A DNA stretch of 14,231 bases from Bacteroidales bacterium (GTDB lineage: Bacteria; Bacteroidota; Bacteroidia; Bacteroidales; UBA932): positions 1 to 14,231 of the forward strand of contig JAEDEB010000054.1 of assembly GCA_016293535.1 (NCBI GenBank). The letters are read 5' to 3'. Of this stretch, positions 6,635 through 13,656 are shown in pieces. The notes below the pieces were generated by a model. That model saw nothing but the letters and a program-made list of their open reading frames with translations, was not told the DNA's origin and did not search any database. The position numbers and the translations under genes are program-made. The first letter of the stretch is position 1. Each line of letters opens with the position of its first letter.

Positions 6635-7306
6635 TTATTGCAGATACAGCAAAATTTTCGGGATGAGCAGGGAATAAACCGACTCCTCTTCCATATAATG
6701 CGAGCCCTCATACATCACGAAACTCCCTTCTCCGAACAGTTTCTTCCATCCGCGGACGCTGACTATTCCCCTACGCCGATAATGGTCCCGGGTTCCGAAA
6801 AATGCACATATTCCCGCACTCTTGAGTTCGTCGCGTTCGCGGAGTGCCAGCTTCCGGAGTCCGCGATATTTCTTCATCGTGGAATGGACAAAGTGCAGAG
6901 GCTGGCGATCCCCGGGACGGGGACGGTATATACGGTCCATCAGCGCAGTCATCCCCGGAAACAAGGTCAATATGGAGAGGTATCCGAGGAATACGGGTGC
7001 ATTGAGGGCCGGCGACACAAGTATGTGCGGCAGCGCTTGCTTCGATGAGTTACGCCTGACTCTCAAAGCATTGCAGCTACCAAGAGACTCTCCTATCACA
7101 AGCGCGGGGTCAAGTTCCTCCACCCAGGAGCAGATCTGTTCCCAAGCCGTCTCGGGATCGAAATCATAGGTCCTGCAGACCACCGAGACCTCATCTCCCA
7201 AGACGCAGCACTGCTCCCTGTGCGTACTGAACCACTCCGAAAGCAGCCTAGGTATGCGGCTGTCGGCACCTCCGCCCATCCCGTGTATGTACAAAATGTT
7301 CTTCAT
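6635..7306 (-). CDS. Small alpha/beta hydrolase, esterase-like (YqiA-type)
   Basis: A 223-residue cytoplasmic protein with an alpha/beta hydrolase layout. Oxyanion region is IHGMGGGADSRI (residues 7-18); nucleophile elbow is IGESLGSCNAL, with Ser74 in GESLG; acid is Asp174 in FFGTRDHYR; catalytic His is His203 in YEGSHYMEEE. VSPALN after the nucleophile strand also fits. Short esterases of this form resemble the UPF0227/YqiA group; substrate is unknown. No signal peptide or membrane segment is visible. I use ATG at 7306; a TTG at 7330 extends it by 8 residues but the sequence before MKNILYIHG does not look coding. The gene is divergent from the C1 peptidase gene, with 95 bases between start codons, so both promoters lie in the same short region. 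Confidence 0.85.
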   Translation of the reverse strand: MKNILYIHGMGGGADSRIPRLLSEWFSTHREQCCVLGDEVSVVCRTYDFDPETAWEQICSWVEELDPALVIGESLGSCNALRVRRNSSKQALPHILVSPALNAPVFLGYLSILTLFPGMTALMDRIYRPRPGDRQPLHFVHSTMKKYRGLRKLALRERDELKSAGICAFFGTRDHYRRRGIVSVRGWKKLFGEGSFVMYEGSHYMEEESVYSLLIPKILLYLQ

Positions 7307-7318
7307 CCCAACGAAGCG

Positions 7319-7326
7319 CAAATTTA
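7319..7326 (-). promoter_or_regulatory. Candidate -7 box for the alpha/beta hydrolase
   Basis: TAAATTTG on the minus strand matches TAnnTTTG exactly. No TTTG is found 19-21 bases upstream, and the transcript leader would be only about 6 bases, so this is a weak call. Confidence 0.35.
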
Positions 7327-7363
7327 GCAATCATTCAGAAATTATTTTTTCCGGATAATTTGC

Positions 7364-7371
7364 TACATTTG
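7364..7371 (+). promoter_or_regulatory. -7 box of the C1 peptidase gene
   Basis: TACATTTG is a perfect TAnnTTTG match 30 bases before the ATG at 7402. Transcription would begin near 7377. The -33 box is poor: only a T-rich run (7342-7350) lies at the right distance. The last five bases of the box are part of a 9-bp inverted repeat. Confidence 0.55.
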
Positions 7372-7400
7372 TCTCTTGCCAATAATTGAACGAGACAAAT
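7367..7400. repeat. Perfect 9-bp inverted repeat at the C1 peptidase promoter
   Basis: ATTTGTCTC (7367-7375) and GAGACAAAT (7392-7400) are exact reverse complements separated by 16 bases. The first arm overlaps the -7 box and the second ends one base before the start codon. Because the first arm lies at or before the likely transcription start, a DNA operator is more plausible than an RNA hairpin. No regulator gene is in the window. Confidence 0.55.
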
Positions 7401-7401
7401 T

Positions 7402-8598
7402 ATGAAGAAATCGATCATCTTCTCCATCGCGGCGGCACTTCTTTCCGCCTATGCCTTCGGCCAGGCCACTTCACAGCCGAAGGGACCTGAATACGAGTTC
7501 AAAGTTATCAAGGAAAACGGCATAACTCCTGTCAAGAACCAATACCGCAGCGGTACCTGCTGGTGCTACTCCGGCATAGGCTTCATCGAGTCTGAGGTTC
7601 TCCGTCAGACCGGCAAGGAGGTGGACCTCTCAGAGATGTTCGTAGTCAGCAAGTCCTACCACGACAGGGCTGTCAAGTATGTCCGCCTTGACGGACACCT
7701 CAATTTCGCTGCCGGAAGTTCTTTCGGAGACGTGTTCGAGGTTGTCAAGAAATATGGTATTGTACCTCAGGAGGCATATCCGGGCATGCAGTACGGCACA
7801 GAACTCCCGGTACAGGCCGAAATGGACGCGGCACTTCTGGGCTATGTGAAGGCCATCGCTTCCAACCCTAACAGGGAACTCTCCACAGCCTGGCAGAAAG
7901 GACTCGACGGCATACTCCAGGCATATCAGGGAGCATGGCCGGAAAGTTTCCAGGCTGACGGCATCAGCTATACTCCGGAATCATATCGGGATGCACTCGG
8001 AATCAACGTGGACGACTTCGTGAACATCTGCTCATTCGCATCAGAGCCTCTCTATGAGCCTCACGTGATTGAAGTTTGCGACAACTGGCGCTGGGGAAGC
8101 GCATACAACGTGACAATGGACGAGATGATGGACATAATGTACAACGCCATCGAAAAGGGATTTACTATCGCATGGGGTGCGGATGTCAGCGAAAAGGGAT
8201 TCACCCGCGATGGAATCGCCACCTGCCCTGTCCAGGAGCCTAAGAAGAAAGTTGCAGCCGGTTCCGACCAGGAGCATTGGCTCGGAAAGGACAACACAAA
8301 GCCGGAAGAGCCTGAAGTAAAAGCCATTCCGGAGGAAATAAAGGTCACCGACGAAATGCGTCAGGACGCTTACGACAGGAAGATGACTACTGACGACCAC
8401 GGAATGCAGCTTTACGGCATTGCAGAAGACCAGAACGGAACCAGGTACTTTATGATGAAGAACTCCTGGGGAGAGACGGGAAAATACAAGGGACTCTGGT
8501 ATGTGTCAGACACTTATGTCCGTTACAAGACGCTCAACTTCATCATCCACAAGGATGCGCTCCCAAAGGACATGAAGAAGAAACTCGGCATCAAGTAA
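7402..8598 (+). CDS. Exported C1B cysteine peptidase, bleomycin hydrolase/aminopeptidase C-like
   Basis: A 398-residue papain-fold peptidase of the bleomycin hydrolase (C1B, PepC) branch. The oxyanion Gln47 and catalytic Cys53 are in NQYRSGTCWCYS, with the Q-x5-C spacing of bleomycin hydrolase. His333 lies in DDHGMQLYGIA and Asn354 in MKNSWGETGKYKGLW, completing the triad. Residues 1-20 (MKKSIIFSIAAALLSAYAFG) form a signal peptide, unlike the cytoplasmic PepC of Firmicutes, so the enzyme is expected in the periplasm or outside. A charged Lys/Glu/Pro-rich stretch (about 280-320) is inserted before the His segment. It probably trims short peptides for amino acid use; the specificity is not visible. 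The gene is 20 bases from pssA and may start the operon. Length is somewhat below PepC of lactic bacteria (about 435-450). Confidence 0.9.
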   Translation: MKKSIIFSIAAALLSAYAFGQATSQPKGPEYEFKVIKENGITPVKNQYRSGTCWCYSGIGFIESEVLRQTGKEVDLSEMFVVSKSYHDRAVKYVRLDGHLNFAAGSSFGDVFEVVKKYGIVPQEAYPGMQYGTELPVQAEMDAALLGYVKAIASNPNRELSTAWQKGLDGILQAYQGAWPESFQADGISYTPESYRDALGINVDDFVNICSFASEPLYEPHVIEVCDNWRWGSAYNVTMDEMMDIMYNAIEKGFTIAWGADVSEKGFTRDGIATCPVQEPKKKVAAGSDQEHWLGKDNTKPEEPEVKAIPEEIKVTDEMRQDAYDRKMTTDDHGMQLYGIAEDQNGTRYFMMKNSWGETGKYKGLWYVSDTYVRYKTLNFIIHKDALPKDMKKKLGIK

Positions 8599-8618
8599 TA
8601 CAATATAGAATAGCTGGC

Positions 8619-9362
8619 ATGAAGCGCTACATTCCGGATTTCATCACCTCACTGAATCTCCTCTGCGGAACCCTGGGTGTGATTTTCACATTTTACGAGA
8701 GATTGGACATCGCTTTCTTTCTGATGTTGGCGTCGGCAGTATTCGATTTCCTCGACGGCTTCTCGGCAAGACTGCTCGGAGCCTATTCCGACCTCGGAAA
8801 GGAACTTGACTCACTCTCCGACCTTGTGAGCTTCGGTGTCCTTCCAGCTATGATACTCTTTAGGTTAACTGCCGGAAATGCCTGTTGCTGTGTTATTTAT
8901 GAAGACATAAACCTCTGGAGTCTCTTCCCGGTACTGATAGCTGTCTTCTCCGGAATAAGGCTGGCTAAATTCAACACGGACCAGCGACAGACTTCCAGTT
9001 TCATCGGACTGCCTACTCCTGCCTGTGCGATGATATGCGGCTCGCTCGCATATTTCGTATCCAGAGAACCGGAGAGTTTCCTGGCATCCTGGGCAGCAGG
9101 CCCGGTCTTCATTCCCACGCTGTCTGCAGTGCTGTCCTTCCTTCTGATTTGTGAACTGCCGATGTTCTCGATGAAGATTCACAGGAACGAGCCGAAGAAT
9201 ATGACATTCCGCTTGAGAATTGCCTTCTTTGCGGCGGTCGCTGCGATAGTTGTCATCGTCCTGTCTCTGCGACTGAACTGGTCACTGACAGTTCTTCTCT
9301 CATTTGTCGCATACATTTTGCTGAACGCAGTTGCCGCCATTGCAAAACTTGCGAAAAAGTAA
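8619..9362 (+). CDS. pssA: CDP-diacylglycerol--serine O-phosphatidyltransferase
   Basis: A 247-residue integral membrane enzyme that makes phosphatidylserine from CDP-diacylglycerol and L-serine, the precursor of phosphatidylethanolamine. The CDP-alcohol phosphotransferase motif is complete: D43-x2-D46-G47-x2-A50-R51-x8-G60-x3-D64-x3-D68 (in FDFLDGFSARLLGAYSDLGK followed by ELDSLSD). These Asp residues bind the metal and substrate. At least six hydrophobic segments follow, and the protein starts MKRYIPDFITSLNLLCG, typical of type II PssA. The ATG lies 20 bases after the peptidase gene. The essential lipid function suggests a core chromosomal gene. The other CDP-alcohol transferase candidate, phosphatidylglycerophosphate synthase, is less likely because of the length and N-terminal pattern. 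Confidence 0.92.
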   Translation: MKRYIPDFITSLNLLCGTLGVIFTFYERLDIAFFLMLASAVFDFLDGFSARLLGAYSDLGKELDSLSDLVSFGVLPAMILFRLTAGNACCCVIYEDINLWSLFPVLIAVFSGIRLAKFNTDQRQTSSFIGLPTPACAMICGSLAYFVSREPESFLASWAAGPVFIPTLSAVLSFLLICELPMFSMKIHRNEPKNMTFRLRIAFFAAVAAIVVIVLSLRLNWSLTVLLSFVAYILLNAVAAIAKLAKK

Positions 9363-9395
9363 AGAATCATTCAAATTAAAACATTAAATAACACC

Positions 9396-9935
9396 ATGGA
9401 ACTTAAAGGAACACAAACAGAAGCGAATCTTATGGCCGCTTTTGCCGGAGAATCTCAGGCAAGGAACAAGTACAGCTATTACGCCTCCAAGGCAAAGAAG
9501 GACGGCTACGTACAGATAGCTGAACTTTTCGAGGAGACCGCCAACAATGAGAAGGAGCACGCCAAGATATGGTTCAAGTTTCTCCACGGCGGCTCGATTC
9601 CTTCGACCGAGGAGAATCTTCTCGATGCAGCTGAAGGCGAAAACTACGAGTGGACAGATATGTATGCAGGATTTGCAGAGACCGCAAGGAAGGAAGGCTT
9701 CGAGACCATAGCCATTCTCTTTGAGAAGGTAGGTGAAATTGAGAAGGCTCACGAGGAGAGGTATCGCAAACTCCTTGCAAATGTTAAGGAAGGCCTCGTA
9801 TTCTCAAAGGACGAGGACATGATCTGGGAATGCAGCAACTGCGGTCACATTGTTGTCGGCAAGAAGGCTCCTGAGGTATGTCCGGTTTGTCAGCATCCAC
9901 AGAGTTACTTCAAGATTAAGAGCACCAACTATTAG
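9396..9935 (+). CDS. rbr: Rubrerythrin
   Basis: A 179-residue peroxide-reducing di-iron protein. The four-helix ferritin-like domain (1-135) carries the di-iron ligands: Glu19, the first E-x2-H pair (Glu52, His55 in NEKEHAK), Glu95, and the second E-x2-H pair (Glu116, His119 in EIEKAHEE). A C-terminal rubredoxin-like domain has CSNC (146/149) and CPVC (162/165), which hold one iron and transfer electrons to the di-iron site. It detoxifies hydrogen peroxide in the cytoplasm of anaerobes. The ATG follows pssA by 33 bases. No promoter with both boxes is seen before it, so it may depend on upstream transcription or on a promoter I do not recognise. The downstream gene starts one base after its stop. 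Confidence 0.96.
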   Translation: MELKGTQTEANLMAAFAGESQARNKYSYYASKAKKDGYVQIAELFEETANNEKEHAKIWFKFLHGGSIPSTEENLLDAAEGENYEWTDMYAGFAETARKEGFETIAILFEKVGEIEKAHEERYRKLLANVKEGLVFSKDEDMIWECSNCGHIVVGKKAPEVCPVCQHPQSYFKIKSTNY

Positions 9936-9936
9936 G

Positions 9937-10806
9937 ATGACCAGGCCAGCAAACGGCAAGACCGGAAGCAAGGCTAAAAGCAAGGCAAACGGCAAGACCG
10001 GAAGCAAGGCTAAAGGCAAGAAAAGAGGTCCGACTGCAAGGAAACGCCGCAATGGAAGGCGCCGAATCTCAGTCGGACCTTTTTGGCTTGTGGCGGTGCT
10101 GGTCATCATAGCTGCAATACTCGCATTGCCCTATCTCAGGAGGGAGATTCATGAGAGTGGAGCCCCTGTCCCTGAATTAGCCTTCAGCTGTGGAGAGTTT
10201 ACCATCGACATCTCACATTATCAAAAGGATATTGTCTGGGATTCGCTCATGGTAATAACTGACTCCAAGGGAAAGACCACCACAGACATCACCCGGGCAC
10301 GTCGAATGAAACCTGTCACAGGCGTTGTCATCAAGGCAAGCGAAGGGCGTGAGAGTTCCGACCCCTGCTTCGCTCAGCATTGGGAAGGAGCGGCTGCCTT
10401 CGGAATACGCCGCGGAGCATACCACTTCTACCGTTCATCCAAAGACCCTGTTGCCCAGGCCAGAAACTTCATAAAGACTGTCGGCCAGCTCAGATACACC
10501 GACCTTCCCCCTGTTCTGGATGTCGAGACCATACATCCCGGATGCAGCAGAAAGAAGCTTAACGAAGGGATACTGACCTGGCTCAGACTTGTAGAAAAGG
10601 AATATTCACGGAAACCTGTACTCTACTCCTCAGAGAGCTTCCTCAAGGATTACATAGACCCGGAAATCCTTGCAGACTACCCTGTATGGGTGGCTCATTA
10701 TGGCGTGGAAAAGCCGCTTTTCGAGTCCTGGCGAGGCTGGCAGTTCACAGACAGGGCTGTTGTATACGGAGTGGAGGGCAAAGTCGATCTTTCCGTATTC
10801 AGGTAA
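9937..10806 (+). CDS. Membrane-anchored GH25 muramidase with Lys-rich duplicated tail
   Basis: A 289-residue glycoside hydrolase family 25 protein (lysozyme type, cleaving peptidoglycan between N-acetylmuramic acid and N-acetylglucosamine). The N-terminal 48 residues are extremely basic; residues 5-16 and 17-28 are near-identical 12-residue copies (ANGKTGSKAK). One membrane segment (about 49-67: FWLVAVLVIIAAILALPYL) follows, so the catalytic domain should face the periplasm with the basic tail in the cytoplasm. GH25 marks: Asp91 in DISHYQ, KASEG (133-137), the catalytic pair Asp195 and Glu197 in PPVLDVET, and a late GWQFTDRAVVYG followed by VDLSVF. The ATG at 9937 is one base after the rbr stop, implying tight coupling; a longer reading frame from 9850 overlaps rbr and is rejected. 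Basic tail could bind nucleic acid or acidic lipid; that is speculation. Confidence 0.9.
   Translation: MTRPANGKTGSKAKSKANGKTGSKAKGKKRGPTARKRRNGRRRISVGPFWLVAVLVIIAAILALPYLRREIHESGAPVPELAFSCGEFTIDISHYQKDIVWDSLMVITDSKGKTTTDITRARRMKPVTGVVIKASEGRESSDPCFAQHWEGAAAFGIRRGAYHFYRSSKDPVAQARNFIKTVGQLRYTDLPPVLDVETIHPGCSRKKLNEGILTWLRLVEKEYSRKPVLYSSESFLKDYIDPEILADYPVWVAHYGVEKPLFESWRGWQFTDRAVVYGVEGKVDLSVFR
9949..10020. repeat. 36-bp tandem duplication in the GH25 gene
   Basis: Bases 9949-9984 and 9985-10020 are two adjacent 36-base copies differing at one base (A at 9980, G at 10016), which encodes a Ser/Gly difference. Each codes for 12 Lys-rich residues of the cytoplasmic tail. The near identity suggests a recent duplication, and the length keeps the frame. 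Confidence 0.93.
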
Positions 10807-10877
10807 GAAAATCTTCGCCTATATTATTGATAAATAATTAATTTAACATTATTGTTTGACTACATAACTAAAATGTT

Positions 10878-11582
10878 ATGACTATAGAGCCCATCGCATA
10901 CATCCATTCGGCCTTTCCGGAGAAGTTCGGAATACCACGTCAGAGCGGACTTGCATCGACTTTGTTGTCTAAAATAGTCTTCGAACCCCGATACAGGAGC
11001 CGAGAAGCCATAAGGGGAATGGAAGGATTCGATTACCTGTGGCTTATATGGGAGTTTTCAGCCAACAAGAGGGATAGCGTCAGAGACTCGGAGAACAAGG
11101 GACGGACAGTACCGTTGACGGTCAGGCCGCCAAGGCTCGGCGGGAACAGATATATGGGAGTATTCGCGACGCGCTCCCCTTTCCGGCCGAATCCGCTTGG
11201 ACTATCTTCCGTTATGGTGGACCATATCGATTATGAGGATAACGATGGACCGGCAATATGGGTCCGAGGCGCCGACCTTATGGACGGGACTCCGATTTAC
11301 GACATAAAACCATATATATCGTATGCGGATTCCCATCCCGATGCACGCTGCGGCTACGTGGACACTCTTGAAGAAAGGAAACTGGAACTCGAGCTCAGTC
11401 CTGAAGCAAGGGAGAAACTCGCGGCTTTCCCCGAAGCTGATGCCTTGCTTGAAGTCCTTTCCCTGGATCCCCGCCCTTCATATCAGGACGACCCAGCCAG
11501 GGTATATGGGCTGAGTTTCCGCGGAAGGAATGCCCGATTTACCGTAAATAACGGTGTGCTGAGTCTCATCGATCTGGAATAA
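10878..11582 (+). CDS. trmO: tRNA (N6-threonylcarbamoyladenosine-37-N6)-methyltransferase TrmO
   Basis: A 234-residue enzyme that methylates t6A37 in certain threonine tRNAs using SAM (older names TsaA, YaeB). Recognisable blocks of the family: IAYIHSAFPEKFGIPRQSG at the start, GFDYLWLIWEF near residue 50, RPPRLGGNRYMGVFATRSPF followed by RPNPLGLS (about 83-110), and the conserved DLMDGTPIYDIKPYISYAD (about 133-151). The Escherichia coli enzyme is about 235 residues, the same length. It is a beta-barrel methyltransferase, so the usual SAM loop is not expected. The gene follows the GH25 gene by 71 bases of AT-rich sequence without a clear promoter; a TTTG at 10854 is too close to the ATG to be a -33 box. 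Confidence 0.93.
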   Translation: MTIEPIAYIHSAFPEKFGIPRQSGLASTLLSKIVFEPRYRSREAIRGMEGFDYLWLIWEFSANKRDSVRDSENKGRTVPLTVRPPRLGGNRYMGVFATRSPFRPNPLGLSSVMVDHIDYEDNDGPAIWVRGADLMDGTPIYDIKPYISYADSHPDARCGYVDTLEERKLELELSPEAREKLAAFPEADALLEVLSLDPRPSYQDDPARVYGLSFRGRNARFTVNNGVLSLIDLE

Positions 11583-11614
11583 TCCAGTTTATTTAAAAAT
11601 TCGACGAATATCAG

Positions 11615-11622
11615 TAATTTTG
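11615..11622 (+). promoter_or_regulatory. -7 box of the GH97 gene
   Basis: TAATTTTG matches TAnnTTTG exactly, 42 bases before the ATG at 11664. At 19-21 bases upstream is TTTA rather than TTTG, so the promoter is partial. It lies 33 bases after the trmO stop. Confidence 0.5.
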
Positions 11623-11663
11623 CACGCCGGACATTGAACAATAACATTACAACTAATAAAACG

Positions 11664-13649
11664 ATGCGTAAAATAACATCTCTGACTCTACTGATTTTCA
11701 GCACTTTCTGCGCCTTGAATCTTTCGGCTGCCGCTTCTAGGACCTATAGCGTGAGTTCGCCTGACGGCACCCTGTCCGTAAAGGTGTCGGGCAACTCTTT
11801 CACAGTCCTGAAAAACGGCACTGCAGTAATCGCTCCTTCCCAGACTTCCATGGAGCTGGACAACGGAACCATCTTATCCGTGAATGCCAGGACTTCAAAG
11901 GTCAGCATAAAGTCTTATGACAGTACCATCGAGAGCCCAGTATACAAGAAAGCCAGCGTACGCGACCGTTACAACGAGATGGTCATGACCTTCCCGGGCT
12001 ACAAGGTGATTTTCCGTGCATACGACGAGGCTGTCGCCTACCGCTTCGTCTCCACGCTGAAGAAACCCTTCAAGGTGGTCAACGAACAGGCCAGAATCGC
12101 AATGGCTTGCGACTGCGACGCATTCATACCATATGTAAAGGGTCCGGACGGAGCGGATTTCACCCGTCAGTTCTGGAATTCATTCGAAAACACCTATGCA
12201 GAGACTAAAATCAGTGCCTGGAATCCTGCCAGGCTCGCCTTCCTGCCTCTTACAATGAAGAATGTCAACGGATATTCTGTCAGCATTACTGAATCCGACC
12301 TACGCGACTATCCTGGAATGTACGTTGTAAACACCGACGGAGACAACAGTCTTGAAACCGTATTCGCACCGTCGACCAGGACCGAGCGTCAGGGCGGCCA
12401 CAACAGGCTCCAGAACATCATCGACGAGTACCAGGACTACCTTGTCTCTTGCAAGGCCGGCCGCGAGTTCCCCTGGAGGATAGTCAATGTGGCCGAGAAC
12501 GATGCCCGGCTCCTCGACAACGATATGACTTTCAAGCTCGGAAAGGCTCCTGCAGAGGGTTCAGATTTCAGCTGGGTAAAACCGGGCAAGGTTGCCTGGG
12601 ACTGGTGGAACGACTGGAACATACGCAACGTGGACTTCGTATCCGGCGTCAACAACGAAACATACGAGTACTACATCGACTTCGCTGCTGAAAACGGCAT
12701 CGAGTATGTCATTCTCGATGAAGGATGGGCCGTCAAAGGTGCTGCCGACCTCTATCAGGTGGTTCCGGAGATTGACCTCGAAAGGCTTGTAAAACACGGC
12801 GAGGAGAAGGGCGTTGGACTCATTCTCTGGGCCGGTTACTGGGCTTTCAACAGGGATATCGAAGGTATATGCAAGCACTTCTCGGAGATGGGAATCAAGG
12901 GATTCAAGATTGACTTCATGAACAGGGACAATCGCGAAATGGTAGAATTCTACTGGAAGGCTGCCGAAACCGCTGCGAAATACCATCTCCTCGTGGATTT
13001 CCACGGTGCATTCAAACCTGTGGGACTCCAGAGGACCTTCCCTAACGTCCTGAACCACGAAGGCGTACACGGACTCGAGCAGATGAAATGGTCGAACGAG
13101 CGCGATATGGTCCGCAACGACTGCACCATTCCGTTCACCAGAATGGTTGCAGGCTGCCTCGACTATACCCAGGGCGCTATGCTGAATGCCACCAGGGACA
13201 ACTATCATCCATGCAACAGCGAGCCTATGAGCCAGGGTACACGCTGCCATCAGCTCGCTCTCTACACCATCTTCGAATCGCCGCTCAACATGCTTTGCGA
13301 CTCACCAAGCAACTACTTGGCCAACAAGGAGTCTCTTGAGTTTATTGCAGGTATTCCTACAGTATGGGACGAGACTGTTGCTCTCGACGGTTCCGTTGGT
13401 GAATACGCAGTTATCGCCCGCCGCAAGGGCAACGAATGGTATGTCGGCGCGATTACGGACTGGACTCCGAGGGATATTGAGATTGATCTCGGCCGCCTTT
13501 TCGACGGTCAGCGCAATGCTACCGTTTACGCCGACGGTGTGAACGCACACCGCAGCGCTTCCGACTGCAGGATAAGCAATACTGCCCTCTCAGGCAAAAT
13601 CAAAGTGCACCTCGCTCCTGGCGGCGGCTGGACCTGCCGAATCAGATAG
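11664..13649 (+). CDS. Exported GH97 glycosidase, probably the retaining (alpha-galactosidase-like) branch
   Basis: A 661-residue glycoside hydrolase family 97 enzyme. Residues 1-24 form a signal peptide (MRKITSLTLLIFSTFCALNL then SAAA), so it acts in the periplasm. The N-terminal beta-sandwich (about 27-300) is typical, followed by a TIM barrel: WDWWNDW (312-318), VILDEGW (349-355), LILWAGYW (386-393), GFKIDFMNR (413-421), HLLVDFHGAFKP (441-452), NHEGVHGLE (464-472). GH97 has two mechanisms. SusB-type enzymes invert and lack the barrel Asp; the alpha-galactosidase type retains configuration and uses an Asp in the KxDF motif. Asp417 (KIDFMN) is present here, with Glu472 55 residues later, the nucleophile/acid spacing of Bacteroides BT1871. 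I therefore expect the retaining type. ATG at 11664 fits the signal peptide; a TTG ten codons earlier is less likely. No SusC/SusD pair is near, so the substrate is unknown. Confidence 0.92.
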   Translation: MRKITSLTLLIFSTFCALNLSAAASRTYSVSSPDGTLSVKVSGNSFTVLKNGTAVIAPSQTSMELDNGTILSVNARTSKVSIKSYDSTIESPVYKKASVRDRYNEMVMTFPGYKVIFRAYDEAVAYRFVSTLKKPFKVVNEQARIAMACDCDAFIPYVKGPDGADFTRQFWNSFENTYAETKISAWNPARLAFLPLTMKNVNGYSVSITESDLRDYPGMYVVNTDGDNSLETVFAPSTRTERQGGHNRLQNIIDEYQDYLVSCKAGREFPWRIVNVAENDARLLDNDMTFKLGKAPAEGSDFSWVKPGKVAWDWWNDWNIRNVDFVSGVNNETYEYYIDFAAENGIEYVILDEGWAVKGAADLYQVVPEIDLERLVKHGEEKGVGLILWAGYWAFNRDIEGICKHFSEMGIKGFKIDFMNRDNREMVEFYWKAAETAAKYHLLVDFHGAFKPVGLQRTFPNVLNHEGVHGLEQMKWSNERDMVRNDCTIPFTRMVAGCLDYTQGAMLNATRDNYHPCNSEPMSQGTRCHQLALYTIFESPLNMLCDSPSNYLANKESLEFIAGIPTVWDETVALDGSVGEYAVIARRKGNEWYVGAITDWTPRDIEIDLGRLFDGQRNATVYADGVNAHRSASDCRISNTALSGKIKVHLAPGGGWTCRIR

Positions 13650-13656
13650 TTGCCTG

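Noticed and set aside
6554..7048. 164-residue plus-strand frame
   Set aside because: Opposite the alpha/beta hydrolase with intact catalytic residues; no recognisable protein features.
9850..9936. Longer start for the GH25 gene
   Set aside because: It would overlap rubrerythrin's rubredoxin-like domain in another frame; the ATG at 9937 directly after the rbr stop is far better.
11634..11663. TTG start extending the GH97 protein by 10 residues
   Set aside because: The extension (Asn/Thr-rich) would precede a normal signal peptide that begins at the ATG MRKI; the -7 box also sits too close to the TTG.
12561..13250. 229-residue open frame opposite the GH97 gene
   Set aside because: Lies wholly antisense to a gene with clear catalytic motifs; its residues show no domain or signal and reflect mirror codon bias.
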